Below are positions 24,613 through 33,008 of a stretch of 64,000 bases of DNA, one piece after another. The notes under the pieces are model-generated. The model saw only the letters and a list, made by a program, of their open reading frames with translations. It was not told where the DNA came from and made no database searches. The first letter of the stretch is position 1, and each line of letters begins with the position of its first letter. The DNA comes from Chloroflexota bacterium. Lineage in GTDB: Bacteria > Chloroflexota > Dormibacteria > Dormibacterales > Dormibacteraceae. The stretch is taken from the NCBI GenBank assembly GCA_005880915.1, contig VBIW01000045.1, forward strand, positions 1 through 64,000. The letters run 5' to 3'. Position numbers and translations under genes: made by a program.

Positions 24613-25640
24613 GCCTCGACGCCACGATCCGATTCAAGCGCGACGGATTCGCCCTCGACGTGCAGCTCACCGTGAGCGCCGGCGAGACCGTCGCTGTCCT
24701 CGGACCCAACGGCGCAGGCAAGACCACGCTGCTCCGCGCGCTCGCCGGACTGGTTCCGATCGACGGTCGCGTCGAGCTCGACGGCCAGGTGCTCGACGAT
24801 TCAGCCACCGGCCGGCATGTCCCGACCGAACGGCGCCGCGTCGGTCTTGTCTTCCAGGACCACGTCCTGTTCCCGCATATGACGGTCCTCGACAACGTGG
24901 CCTTTGGGTTGCGGCACGAGGCATCGCGGACCGCACGCGCGTGGCTCGATCGTGCTGGACTTGGCGAACGGGCCGGAGCGATGCCTCGCGAGCTGTCTGG
25001 GGGACAGGCCCAGAGGGTCGCGCTCATTCGCACGCTGGCCACCGAGCCGCGCCTGCTCCTCCTCGATGAACCGCTGTCCGCCCTCGACGTCACCATCCGC
25101 GCCGAGGTTCGGCGCGACCTGTCGCGCCAGCTGGCCGGGTTCCAGGGCGTCCGCATCCTGGTCACCCACGACCCGCTCGAGGCGATCGCCCTTGCCGACC
25201 GGCTCGTCGTGCTCGAGCACGGCAAGGTGGTGCAGAGCGGATCGCCGGCAGAAGTCACGGCGCGGCCCCGATCGCGCTTCGTCGCCGACCTGGCCGGCGT
25301 CAACTTGCTGCGCGGCCAAGGGCGCGGCGATCACATCGAGCTCGCGGGCGGAACAGCCGTGGCCACTCCGGACGCAGGCGACGGTGACGTCTTCGCCGTC
25401 ATCCATCCGCGCGCGGTTGCTCTGTACACATCTCGGCCCGAGGGCACGCCGCGCAACGTCTGGCGCGGCCGGGCCGAGGACCTCGACCTCCACGGTGAGC
25501 GGGTCAGGGTCCGCCTCAGCGGCGCTGTGCCGCTCGTCGCCGAGGTCACACCGTCAGCGGTCCGCGAGCTGCATCTCGACGCGGGTGCCGAGGTGTGGAT
25601 CGCGGTCAAGGCGACCGAGGTTTCCGTTTATCCGGCGTAG
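24609..25640 (+). CDS. modC: Molybdate ABC transporter, ATP-binding protein
   Basis: A 343-residue protein from GTG 24609 inside the permease stop; the frame open upstream is antisense or shadow. Walker A GPNGAGKTT, Q-loop VFQDH, signature LSGGQAQRVALIRTLA, Walker B LLLLDEPLSALD and switch VTHDPLEA are all intact. The last about 100 residues form a TOBE/OB-like domain used in ModC for molybdate-dependent trans-inhibition. The stop is immediately followed by the 79-bp tandem repeat array. Confidence 0.93.
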   Translation: MSLDATIRFKRDGFALDVQLTVSAGETVAVLGPNGAGKTTLLRALAGLVPIDGRVELDGQVLDDSATGRHVPTERRRVGLVFQDHVLFPHMTVLDNVAFGLRHEASRTARAWLDRAGLGERAGAMPRELSGGQAQRVALIRTLATEPRLLLLDEPLSALDVTIRAEVRRDLSRQLAGFQGVRILVTHDPLEAIALADRLVVLEHGKVVQSGSPAEVTARPRSRFVADLAGVNLLRGQGRGDHIELAGGTAVATPDAGDGDVFAVIHPRAVALYTSRPEGTPRNVWRGRAEDLDLHGERVRVRLSGAVPLVAEVTPSAVRELHLDAGAEVWIAVKATEVSVYPA

Positions 25641-25942
25641 CAAATCTGAACCTCCCCACCCGGCGGCTGCGCCGCCGACCTCCCCGGCGAGCGGGGAGGT
25701 GAAGCGCTCGATCGCGTAGCAAATCTGAACCTCCCCACCCGGCGGCTGCGCCGCCGACCTCCCCGGCGAGCGGGGAGGTGAAGCGATCGACCGCATAGCA
25801 AATCTGAACCTCCCCACCCGGCGGCTGCGCCGCCGACCTCCCCGGCGAGCGGGGAGGTGAAGCGATCGACCGCATAGCAAATCTGAACCTCCCCACCCGG
25901 CGCTTCCGCCGCCGACCTCCCGGCGAGCGGGGAGGTGACGTT
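25641..25942. repeat. Tandem array, four copies of a 79-bp family B repeat
   Basis: Unit starts (CAAATCTGAACCTCC) fall at 25641, 25720, 25799 and 25878, exactly 79 bases apart; the last copy is diverged and shortened. Each unit has a GGCGGCTGCGCCGCC hairpin followed by CCTCCCCGG...GGGGAGG, so the transcript can form paired stems. The array fills the gap between modC and the HtrA gene. The unit carries the modC stop-proximal bases (TAGCAAATCTG) in each copy, so the duplication captured flanking sequence. Confidence 0.92.
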
Positions 25943-25983
25943 GATGTTTAGCCGATCTGTTACTTGGTAATCTTGTAAGCACC

Positions 25984-26931
25984 ATGGTCGAGACAGCGAC
26001 CGAGAGCGAGGCCCTCGACGCTTATTCGTCGATCGTCACCACCGTCGCGGAGAAGGTTCTCCCGTCGGTCGCCAGCCTGCGCATCGGGCGGGGCGGCCGC
26101 GGTTTCGGCGGTGCCGGTTCGGGCGTCGTCATCACCCCGGACGGCTTCCTTGTCACCTCGGCCCACGTCGTGGCCGCGGGTGGCGCCGCGAGCGCGTCGT
26201 TCATCGACGGCAGCGAGTTCGACGTTGACGTTGTCGGCGCTGATCCCCTTTCCGACCTCGCCGTGGCGCGCGCCCGAGCCGATGGCTTGCAGCCCGCGCG
26301 GGTCGGCAACGCGGACCAGCTGCGCGTCGGCCAGCTCGTGGTCGCGATCGGAAACCCGATGGGGTTTGCGGGCTCCGTCACTTCCGGGGTAGTCAGCGGG
26401 TTAGGCCGCTCGCTGGCGACCGCGGACGGTAACGGACACCGCCGCTTCATCGAAGACGTCATCCAGACCGACGCTGCGTTGAACCCGGGCAACTCGGGCG
26501 GAGCGCTTGCGGACTCGCAAGCCCGATTGATCGGCGTCAACACCGCGGTCGCCGGGATGGGCCTCGGCCTGGCCGTGCCGATGAACGGGACGACGCAGGC
26601 GATCCTGGCCGCGCTCATGCGGAGCGGCCGCGTGCGCCGCGCATATCTCGGCATCGCCGGGGGAACGCGACCTCTCACGCCGGCGCTGGCGCAGCGAATC
26701 GGCCGCAAGGCCGGCGTCGAGGTGCACGAGGTGGTCGGCGGCAGCCCGGCGGCGGGCGGCAAGCTGCGCGCGGGCGACGTGATCGTCTCGGTCGGGGACG
26801 TCGGCGTGACCAAGGCCGGCGACCTGCAGCGTCTGATGGTCGAAGCCAAGATCGGCTCGAGGCTCACGCTTTCGATCCTGCGCGGCGACCAGATGCTGAA
26901 CCTCGACGTCGTCCCAACCGAGCTGGCCTAA
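25984..26931 (+). CDS. HtrA/DegP-like serine protease with PDZ domain, no signal peptide
   Basis: A 315-residue S1C protease. The catalytic triad is His61 (LVTSAHVV), Asp91 (LSDLAVAR) and Ser171 (NPGNSGGAL). A PDZ domain spans about residues 225-310 (AYLGIAGG ... GDVIVSVGDVGV). Unlike classical HtrA/DegP there is no signal peptide or membrane anchor; the protein starts with an acidic MVETATESEALDAY, so a cytoplasmic location is predicted unless a start far upstream is used, which the tandem repeat makes unlikely. Two short helices at the start may affect oligomerisation. Confidence 0.88.
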   Translation: MVETATESEALDAYSSIVTTVAEKVLPSVASLRIGRGGRGFGGAGSGVVITPDGFLVTSAHVVAAGGAASASFIDGSEFDVDVVGADPLSDLAVARARADGLQPARVGNADQLRVGQLVVAIGNPMGFAGSVTSGVVSGLGRSLATADGNGHRRFIEDVIQTDAALNPGNSGGALADSQARLIGVNTAVAGMGLGLAVPMNGTTQAILAALMRSGRVRRAYLGIAGGTRPLTPALAQRIGRKAGVEVHEVVGGSPAAGGKLRAGDVIVSVGDVGVTKAGDLQRLMVEAKIGSRLTLSILRGDQMLNLDVVPTELA

Positions 26932-26951
26932 GAACACCTAGACTCGCGGCC

Positions 26952-27785
26952 GTGGCCAAGCGAGAGGTCCGCGATTTGCTCCGGGCGCAGGTGACCGATG
27001 GTCGATTCCGCATGGTCGATGTGGACCCCGCCTCTCGCCCCGGCCTCAAGGGCGGCAAGAGCCGCGCGCTGAAAGACATCACGAAGAACCAGGACGTGCT
27101 TTTCGAGTGGCACGAGCGCCTCTACGCGGAGCACAAGCGCTCCCTGCTCGTCGTCCTTCAGGGCATGGACACGAGCGGCAAGGACGGCACGATCACCCAC
27201 GTGGTGAGGAACTTCAACCCGCAGGGAGTCATGATCACGCCCTTCAAGGCGCCCACACCCGAGGAGAAGCGGCACGGATTTCTGTGGCGCATCCGGCGGC
27301 GGGTGCCCGTTCCCGGCGACATCGGAATCTTCAACCGATCGCACTACGAAGACGTGCTGGTCGCGCGTGTGCACGGCCTGGCGACGCCGGCTGTGATCGA
27401 GCGTCGCTACGACCAGATCAATGAGTTCGAGAAGCAGCTGGTCAAGGACGGCACCACGGTCGTGAAGCTCTGCCTGGATATCTCGTTCGTGGAACAGCGC
27501 AAGCGAATCGCCGATCGCCTCAAAGATCCCGACAAGCAGTGGAAGTTCAACCCGAACGACATCGACGAGCGAGCTTATTGGGACGACTACATGAGCGCTT
27601 ACGGATTGGCCATCACGCGCTGCTCGACCAGGTGGGCGCCCTGGTACGTCATCCCCGCCAACGACAAGGTCTATCGGAACTGGGCGGTGACCATGATCCT
27701 GGCCGAGACGCTGCGGGAGATGAACCCTCAGTACCCGCATCCGAAGCTCGACGTCCCGCGCCTGCTGAAGCGCCTAAAGGCGTAG
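26952..27785 (+). CDS. Polyphosphate kinase 2 (PPK2) family protein
   Basis: A 277-residue protein with a GTG start. PPK2 landmarks are the Walker A-like LQGMDTSGKDGTI, the following RNFNPQGV, the lid region GFLWRIRRRVPVPGDIGIFN and RSHYEDVL, and WAPWYVIPANDK near the end. PPK2 enzymes phosphorylate nucleoside mono- or diphosphates with polyphosphate. One-domain length indicates a class I or III type enzyme. It lies 20 bases after the HtrA gene and may be co-transcribed with it. Confidence 0.92.
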   Translation: MAKREVRDLLRAQVTDGRFRMVDVDPASRPGLKGGKSRALKDITKNQDVLFEWHERLYAEHKRSLLVVLQGMDTSGKDGTITHVVRNFNPQGVMITPFKAPTPEEKRHGFLWRIRRRVPVPGDIGIFNRSHYEDVLVARVHGLATPAVIERRYDQINEFEKQLVKDGTTVVKLCLDISFVEQRKRIADRLKDPDKQWKFNPNDIDERAYWDDYMSAYGLAITRCSTRWAPWYVIPANDKVYRNWAVTMILAETLREMNPQYPHPKLDVPRLLKRLKA

Positions 27786-27841
27786 CGACGACCGCAGGTT
27801 TGATAAGTTAAAGAATCACTAAGTTTCGTCTGGAGGGTGAG

Positions 27842-29059
27842 ATGTCGAGGATTCGCCTCGCCGGCTGGCTGGTGGCAACCTTCCTGGTCGCCGCGTGCGG
27901 GTCCAGCGGAGGCGGGAACAATGGCGCGAGCAACTCTTACGCCGGTAAGACGATCAAGATCGGAGCCGTCCTTTCGATCACCGGCGCGGGCGGCGTTTAC
28001 GGCCCCCAGAGCCGCGATGGCGCAAAGCTCGCGATGAAGCAGATCAACGCCTCGGGCGGGGTCAACGGGGCCATGATCGACATCACGTTCGAGGACGACG
28101 CCTCGGACAAGGCGACGTCGCAGGCGAAGGCCCAGACGCTGATCGAGCAGAACCAGGTCCTGGCCCTGCTCGGACCGACGCTGTCGAACTCAGCGGTTGC
28201 GGTTCACCCGCTGGCCGAGAGCCTGAAGACCCCGGTCCTGGCGGTGAGCACGACCGGCATCCACATCGTCCCGGACTGCAACTGGACCGCCGCGAACCCC
28301 AACACGACGCCGTGCAAGTACGTGTTTCGCGACAGCCTTGGCGAGCAAACCGCGATCCCCGACAACATCAAGTCCTACTCCAGCGACGCGCATCCCAAGA
28401 CGGGCGTCCTCCTGGTCGCGCAGGACGACAAGTTCTCGAGCGATGGCGGCAAGATCGTGCAGGACACGGTCGGCACCTATGGCATCCAGCTGCTCAAGTC
28501 GATCCCGTTCAGCAAGGCCGAAGCGGACCTGACCCCGTATGTCACCCAGGCGGTGCAGCTGAAACCGGACGTGATATTCATCACGTCGCTCGGCGGCATC
28601 CCGGCGAAGATCATGACCGCGGCCCGCAACCAGGGCTGGCAGGGCCAGTTCCTTGGCGGCAACGGCTTCAACACTGCGACGGTGTCGGCGCAAGCCGGAG
28701 CCGCGGGCAAGGGCGCGCGCAGCGCGAGCGCGTGGTACATCGGCAACACGTTCCCCTCCAATGCCGACTTCGTGAGCGCGTACAAGGCCGAATACAACAA
28801 GGACCCGGACCAGTTCGCGGCCCAGGGCTACACGGGGATCAAGATCCTCGCCGACGCGGCCAAGCGGGGCAACCTGACATTCACCGACATGCCCGGAGAT
28901 CGCGACAAGATGCGCACTGCGATGGAAAGCGTGAACATCCAGACGCCGCTCGGGCCGTTCCAGTTCACCTCGGACCACGACGTCAAGCAGACGGTGTGGG
29001 TCATCGAGATGGACGGCAACGGCGGCTTCAAGCTCGACCACCAGATCCCAGCCAGCTAA
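27842..29059 (+). CDS. livK: Branched-chain amino-acid ABC transporter, substrate-binding lipoprotein
   Basis: A 405-residue lipoprotein with a GGAGGG ribosome site before ATG 27842. The signal ends VAACGS (lipobox Cys). The periplasmic-binding type 1 fold is clear: KIGAVLSITGAGGVYGPQ, ASGGVNGAMIDITFEDD, LALLGPTLSNSA, and a C-terminal GPFQFTSDHD. It would bind leucine/valine-type amino acids or a related carboxylate. A hairpin terminator separates it from livH, a common way to make more binding protein than permease. Confidence 0.9.
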   Translation: MSRIRLAGWLVATFLVAACGSSGGGNNGASNSYAGKTIKIGAVLSITGAGGVYGPQSRDGAKLAMKQINASGGVNGAMIDITFEDDASDKATSQAKAQTLIEQNQVLALLGPTLSNSAVAVHPLAESLKTPVLAVSTTGIHIVPDCNWTAANPNTTPCKYVFRDSLGEQTAIPDNIKSYSSDAHPKTGVLLVAQDDKFSSDGGKIVQDTVGTYGIQLLKSIPFSKAEADLTPYVTQAVQLKPDVIFITSLGGIPAKIMTAARNQGWQGQFLGGNGFNTATVSAQAGAAGKGARSASAWYIGNTFPSNADFVSAYKAEYNKDPDQFAAQGYTGIKILADAAKRGNLTFTDMPGDRDKMRTAMESVNIQTPLGPFQFTSDHDVKQTVWVIEMDGNGGFKLDHQIPAS

Positions 29060-29072
29060 CAGACTGATGATC

Positions 29073-29109
29073 AAGGGGGAGCACTCGTCCGCTCCCCCTT
29101 CCTCTTTTA
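29073..29109 (+). terminator. Hairpin terminator/attenuator between livK and livH
   Basis: Stem AAGGGGGAGC (29073-29082) and GCTCCCCCTT (29091-29100) with an 8-base loop, followed by CCTCTTTT. It is a plausible partial intrinsic terminator inside the liv operon. Confidence 0.8.
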
Positions 29110-29123
29110 ATGTGACGCGCTAG

Positions 29124-30047
29124 ATGGATCAGCAGATCGTCAACGCGATCTTCATCGGCTCCATCTACGCCCTGTTCGCGGTGGGCTACACCCTGGTCTT
29201 CGGCATCCTGGACATCCTCAACCTGGCCCACAGCGCCGTGTTCATGCTTGCCGCAGCAGTCACCTACTCGTTGGTGGTCAACCACGGCCAGTCATTTGTC
29301 GTGGCCGTCATCGGCGGCCTCGTAGTGGCCGCGCTGATGGGCCTTGTCATCGAGCACGTGTGTCTTCGCCCGCTGCGTCGAAGGCAGGCGCCGCCCATCG
29401 CGGCGCTCATCTCCACCATCGGCCTGGCACTTGTCATCGTGGCGGCGGTGGAGCAGGGCAGGCCGGGCACATTCTTCGCCTGGCTCTGGGTCGACGGCGC
29501 CAACTCGGTTGCGTTTCCGAGAGGCACGTTTCCCAGCCCCATCTGGCACATCGGCGACCTGACCCTCGAGGCGGCGAAGGTCGTGATCATCCCGGTCTCG
29601 ATCGCGCTGATGCTCGTCCTCGGCTATGTGATGCGCTATACGCAGGTGGGCCGCGGCCTGCGGGCGGTGGCGGAGAATCCCCGCGCCGCCCGCTTGATGG
29701 GTCTCGACGTCGACCGCATGATCTCGCTGACGCTCGTCATCTCGTCCGCGCTGGGCGGCGTCGCGGGGATCCTGTTCGGTGTTGCGCTGGGCGACATCAG
29801 CCCCTACATCGGGCGCGACAACGTCGAGGTTCGCGGCCTGGCGGTGATCGTCCTGGGGGGTATGGGCAGCATCCCCGGCGCCGTTTTCGGAGGCTACCTG
29901 CTTGGACTGATCGAGGTCCTCGCCCTTGTCGCCGGCGGCACGTTTGGCAGCAACCTCCGCAGCGGGGTCGCCTTCGCCGCGCTGTTTCTCATGCTCGTGC
30001 TGAGGCCACAGGGCATATTCGGCACGCGCTTGCGAGAGCGGCTCTAG
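29124..30047 (+). CDS. livH: Branched-chain amino-acid ABC transporter, permease LivH
   Basis: A 307-residue membrane protein with about eight helices. The LivH pattern is present: NAIFIGSIYALFAVGYTLVF near the N-terminus, VAENPRAARLMGLDVDRMISL (the EAA-type cytoplasmic loop) and VIVLGGMGSIPGAVFGGYLLG near the end. It would form half of the transmembrane channel with LivM, which starts 3 bases after its stop. Confidence 0.92.
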   Translation: MDQQIVNAIFIGSIYALFAVGYTLVFGILDILNLAHSAVFMLAAAVTYSLVVNHGQSFVVAVIGGLVVAALMGLVIEHVCLRPLRRRQAPPIAALISTIGLALVIVAAVEQGRPGTFFAWLWVDGANSVAFPRGTFPSPIWHIGDLTLEAAKVVIIPVSIALMLVLGYVMRYTQVGRGLRAVAENPRAARLMGLDVDRMISLTLVISSALGGVAGILFGVALGDISPYIGRDNVEVRGLAVIVLGGMGSIPGAVFGGYLLGLIEVLALVAGGTFGSNLRSGVAFAALFLMLVLRPQGIFGTRLRERL

Positions 30048-30050
30048 AAA

Positions 30051-30959
30051 GTGGACCTGCTCTTCACCGATCCGATCGCCTGGTGGAATGCACACTCGAT
30101 CCTGTTCTCGTTGATCGGGGTCAACGGGATCGCCGCCACGTCGATATTCCTTGTCCTCTACTCGGGGCAGCTGTCACTGGCCGCTCCCGGCTTCATGGCA
30201 GTCGGTGCCTATATCTCGGTGCTGATGGAGCTTTACTGGCGCACGCCATTTGTCCTCAACATCGCCGCCGGCGTCGTGGCCGCGGGCGCGGTCGGCCTGC
30301 TGGTTGGCCTGCCCGTGCTGCGACTGCGCGGCGTGTTCCTCGCCATCGCGACGATCGGGTTCATCGAGGCCCTACGCCTCGGTGTGGTCCCCAACGTGCC
30401 GATCACGGGCGAGGGGCTGGGACTCAAGCACGTGGCCGACCCGCTGGGCGGCGTGCCACTGATCCTTATCTCCCTGGTCGTGATCGTGTTTCTCGCCTGG
30501 CGTCTCACCAAAGGGCGGCTGGGCAGCGCATGGTCTGCGATCCGGCAGGACGAGATCGCCGCCCTGAGCCAGGGCATCGACGTCGCGCGCTACAAGATGG
30601 TCGCGTTCGTCCTCAGCGCTCTTATCGCCGGCTACGCCGGGGCAGTCGAGGCGCACCTGAACTTCTTCGTCGAACCGGGTGACGCGCAGTATGGCGTCAC
30701 ACGTGCGGTGCAGATCCTCACGTTTGCGGTTCTTGGCGGCAGCGGATTCGTGCTCGGCCCGGTGGTGGGAGCACTCGTGATCACGCTGCTCCCCTACGTC
30801 TTCTCGAGCGCCGGGGATTACATCAACATCCTCAGCGGCGCCTTCCTCATCGCGGTCATCGTCTTCCGGCCGCAGGGAATCGTGGGCCGCGGCGGTCTGG
30901 CCATCGTGCGGCCGGCGTGGTGGCCGCGAGCCCGAGTCCGTGCTGCTTCGCCTGGATGA
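30051..30959 (+). CDS. livM: Branched-chain amino-acid ABC transporter, permease LivM
   Basis: A 302-residue protein with a GTG start and about nine membrane helices. LivM features: VLYSGQLSLAAPGFMAVGAY, the loop AIRQDEIAALSQGIDVARYK, and FAVLGGSGFVLGPVVGALVI. The next gene starts 20 bases before its stop. Confidence 0.92.
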   Translation: MDLLFTDPIAWWNAHSILFSLIGVNGIAATSIFLVLYSGQLSLAAPGFMAVGAYISVLMELYWRTPFVLNIAAGVVAAGAVGLLVGLPVLRLRGVFLAIATIGFIEALRLGVVPNVPITGEGLGLKHVADPLGGVPLILISLVVIVFLAWRLTKGRLGSAWSAIRQDEIAALSQGIDVARYKMVAFVLSALIAGYAGAVEAHLNFFVEPGDAQYGVTRAVQILTFAVLGGSGFVLGPVVGALVITLLPYVFSSAGDYINILSGAFLIAVIVFRPQGIVGRGGLAIVRPAWWPRARVRAASPG

Positions 30960-32505
30960 CGTCCAGCGGCACTTCGGAGGCGTGCGTGCCGTCGATGGGG
31001 TGTCGCTGGAGGTGGAGCAGGGATCGATCCAGGGCCTGATCGGCCCCAACGGCGCGGGCAAGACCACGCTCGTGAACGTCATCACGGGCTACGTGCGATT
31101 TCAGTCGGGCAGGGCGTGGCTCGAATCGGACGAGCTGACCGGTCTGTCGGCGCACCGCATCGCGGCACACGGCGTCGCGCGGACGTTTCAAAACATCCGG
31201 CTGTTCAAAGATTTGACCGCGATCGAAAACGTGATGATCGGAATGCACGCGCGGCGGCGCGACGACACTCTCGCACAGCTGGCCACGCTGCCCTTTTTTC
31301 GCACTGTTGAAAAGAGTCGAGTCAAAGACGCTTTCGCGCTGCTCGAAAGCGTGGGCCTGCCCGAGTCGGTCGGCCGGCGGCAGGCCTCCACCCTTCCGTA
31401 TGGCGACCAGCGGCGGCTGGAGATCGCTCGTGCGCTCGCCCTCAAGCCTCGGCTGCTCATCCTCGATGAGCCGGCGGCGGGCATGAACCCGTCGGAGAAG
31501 CAGGGAATCCGCGAGCTGATCGAGCGCCTCAACCGGGATGGGCTGACGGTGCTCTTGATCGACCACGACATGCGGCTTGTGATGGGCGTCTGCCAGCGCG
31601 TAGCGGTGCTGAACTTCGGCAAGAAGATCGCGGACGGAACACCTGAGGAAGTTTCGACCGACCCCACGGTGATCAAGGCGTACCTCGGGACCGGAGGCGA
31701 GCGCGAGGTGACGAGCGCGCCCGGCGCGAGCGGTGTCGATGAGGAGACGGAGGTCGAGGAGGCCGCGATCGCGACCAGGGCGGTGCGCGAGCCCGACAAG
31801 CCGATCCTCAATGTCGAGGACCTTACAGTCAGCTATGGGGCAATCGTCGCGGTTCGCGGCGTCTCGTTTCGCGTTGGCACGGGCGAGGTCGTCGCGCTCA
31901 TCGGCGCCAATGGGGCCGGCAAGTCGACGATCCTCAACTCGCTGTCGGGCCTTATCAAGCCGCAGTCGGGGACGGCGATGTTCGACGGCCTCGACCTCAC
32001 CATCGCGAAGGCGTCGGCGATCGTCCGGCACGGGCTGATCCAGGTGCCGGAGGGGCGAGAGATCCTGGCCCGGCAAACGGTGCTCGAGAACCTCGAGCTC
32101 GCGACGTGGGGGCGGCGCAATGGCGGCACGAAGGCCCAGATCGATGGGGTCATGAAGCGGTTTCCGATCCTGGGCGAGCGGAGAAACCTGAGGGCGGGAT
32201 CGCTGTCCGGGGGTGAGCAGCAGATGTTGGCGATCGCGCGGGGGCTGCTGGCCAAGCCGCGCCTTCTCCTTCTTGACGAGCCGTCGCTCGGGCTTGCGCC
32301 GCAGATGGTGGATGAGGTGTTCCGCGCCATAGCGGAGATCCACCAGGAGGGAACGACCATCCTGCTGGTCGAGCAGAACGCGCTGCGGGCGCTGGCGATC
32401 GCGGACCGGGCCTATGTGATCGAAACGGGGCGGATCCTGCTCACCGGGTCTGGGGATGACCTGCTGCACAACCCGGCGGTTCGAAGGGCGTATCTGGGCG
32501 GGTAA
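30940..32505 (+). CDS. Fused LivG-LivF ATP-binding protein
   Basis: A 521-residue protein with a GTG start. Residues 1-250 are LivG: Walker A GPNGAGKTT, LivG-specific RTFQNIRLF, Walker B LLILDEPAAGMNP and switch IDHDMRLV. The ABC signature reads LPYGDQRR rather than LSGGQ, normal for LivG. After an acidic linker (about 255-283, DEETEVEEAA) residues 284-521 are LivF: Walker A GANGAGKST, VPEGREI, LSGGEQQMLAIARGL, Walker B LLLLDEPSLGLAP. These are normally two genes. The fusion gives a covalently paired ATPase dimer for the transporter. Confidence 0.93.
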   Translation: MLLRLDDVQRHFGGVRAVDGVSLEVEQGSIQGLIGPNGAGKTTLVNVITGYVRFQSGRAWLESDELTGLSAHRIAAHGVARTFQNIRLFKDLTAIENVMIGMHARRRDDTLAQLATLPFFRTVEKSRVKDAFALLESVGLPESVGRRQASTLPYGDQRRLEIARALALKPRLLILDEPAAGMNPSEKQGIRELIERLNRDGLTVLLIDHDMRLVMGVCQRVAVLNFGKKIADGTPEEVSTDPTVIKAYLGTGGEREVTSAPGASGVDEETEVEEAAIATRAVREPDKPILNVEDLTVSYGAIVAVRGVSFRVGTGEVVALIGANGAGKSTILNSLSGLIKPQSGTAMFDGLDLTIAKASAIVRHGLIQVPEGREILARQTVLENLELATWGRRNGGTKAQIDGVMKRFPILGERRNLRAGSLSGGEQQMLAIARGLLAKPRLLLLDEPSLGLAPQMVDEVFRAIAEIHQEGTTILLVEQNALRALAIADRAYVIETGRILLTGSGDDLLHNPAVRRAYLGG

Positions 32506-32511
32506 CTCCAC

Positions 32512-32600
32512 GAGCCCCTCCGGCGCTGCCCCATCCCCGCCGCAAGCGGCGGTACTTCCCCACTGCGTGGGGAAGAGCCACCTCCCCATAAATGGGGAGG
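32512..32600. repeat. 89-bp composite repeat, family A with three nested palindromes
   Basis: Contains CCGCCGCAAGCGGCGG, CTTCCCCACTGCGTGGGGAA and CCTCCCCATAAATGGGGAGG in a row. It is the reverse complement of 63466-63555 with one base inserted, 31 kb away. It begins 6 bases after the livGF stop. Confidence 0.9.
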
Positions 32601-32640
32601 ACCCAGGATCTGTGAATTGGCACCCTTTTGTTCAGCAATA

Positions 32641-32672
32641 AAAAAGCCCCGAGCTTTCGCTCGGGGCTTTTC
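32641..32672. terminator. Bidirectional intrinsic terminator
   Basis: A 13-bp perfect stem (AAAAGCCCCGAGC with GCTCGGGGCTTTT) closed by a TTTC loop, with T-tracts on both strands. It separates the plus-strand liv operon from the minus-strand cold-shock gene and can end both transcripts. Confidence 0.92.
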
Positions 32673-32684
32673 TGGTTGTCGGAC

Positions 32685-32882
32685 TTAGGCTACGCGGACG
32701 CTCTTGGCGCGCGGGCCCTTCGGGCTCGACTCGATTTCGAACGAAACCTTCTCGCCACCCTGCAGTCCGTCGAAGTCACCTTCGGTTCCACTGCGGTGGA
32801 AAAAGTATTCCTGTCCGTCCTCGGCCTTGATAAATCCAAAGCCACGATCCGAAACCAGCTTCTTGATGGTGCCTGTGGGCAT
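32685..32882 (-). CDS. Cold-shock domain protein (CspA family)
   Basis: A 65-residue single CSD protein. ATG 32882 is chosen over 32888 because the ribosome site TAGGAG lies 7 bases before it and would touch the earlier ATG. RNP1-type GFGFIKAEDG and RNP2-type YFFHRS motifs bind single-stranded RNA/DNA. It acts as an RNA chaperone. The 5' leader contains a long inverted repeat (32897-32939), as often seen in regulated cold-shock transcripts. Confidence 0.93.
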   Translation of the reverse strand: MPTGTIKKLVSDRGFGFIKAEDGQEYFFHRSGTEGDFDGLQGGEKVSFEIESSPKGPRAKSVRVA

Positions 32883-32896
32883 TTCCATCTCCTATC

Positions 32897-32939
32897 TCTC
32901 GAACGGCGGGGCCTACTCAACTAGCGGGCCCGTTCGAGA
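32897..32939 (-). promoter_or_regulatory. Inverted repeat in cold-shock gene leader
   Basis: Arms TCTCGAACGG (32897-32906) and CCGTTCGAGA (32930-32939) are perfect complements, with partly complementary ATCT/AGAT outside. In the minus-strand message the hairpin ends close to the ribosome site of the cold-shock gene, so it could be a temperature-sensitive leader element. It is also possible that it is a DNA operator. Confidence 0.65.
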
Positions 32940-33008
32940 AGATAGAAGCCTGCGGTGAGCGCCGGCGCTTCGCCAGCTGCCCATGAGTATACCCGGAATC
33001 CGGCGGGG

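Noticed and set aside
25641-25942. Tandem repeats as a CRISPR array
   Set aside because: There are no variable spacers: the whole 79-bp unit is repeated, and there are no cas genes. The same reasoning applies to 52128-52346.
29360-30682. A 440-codon plus-strand frame across livH and livM
   Set aside because: Out-of-frame shadow of two permeases, Arg/Pro/Gly-rich and without motifs.
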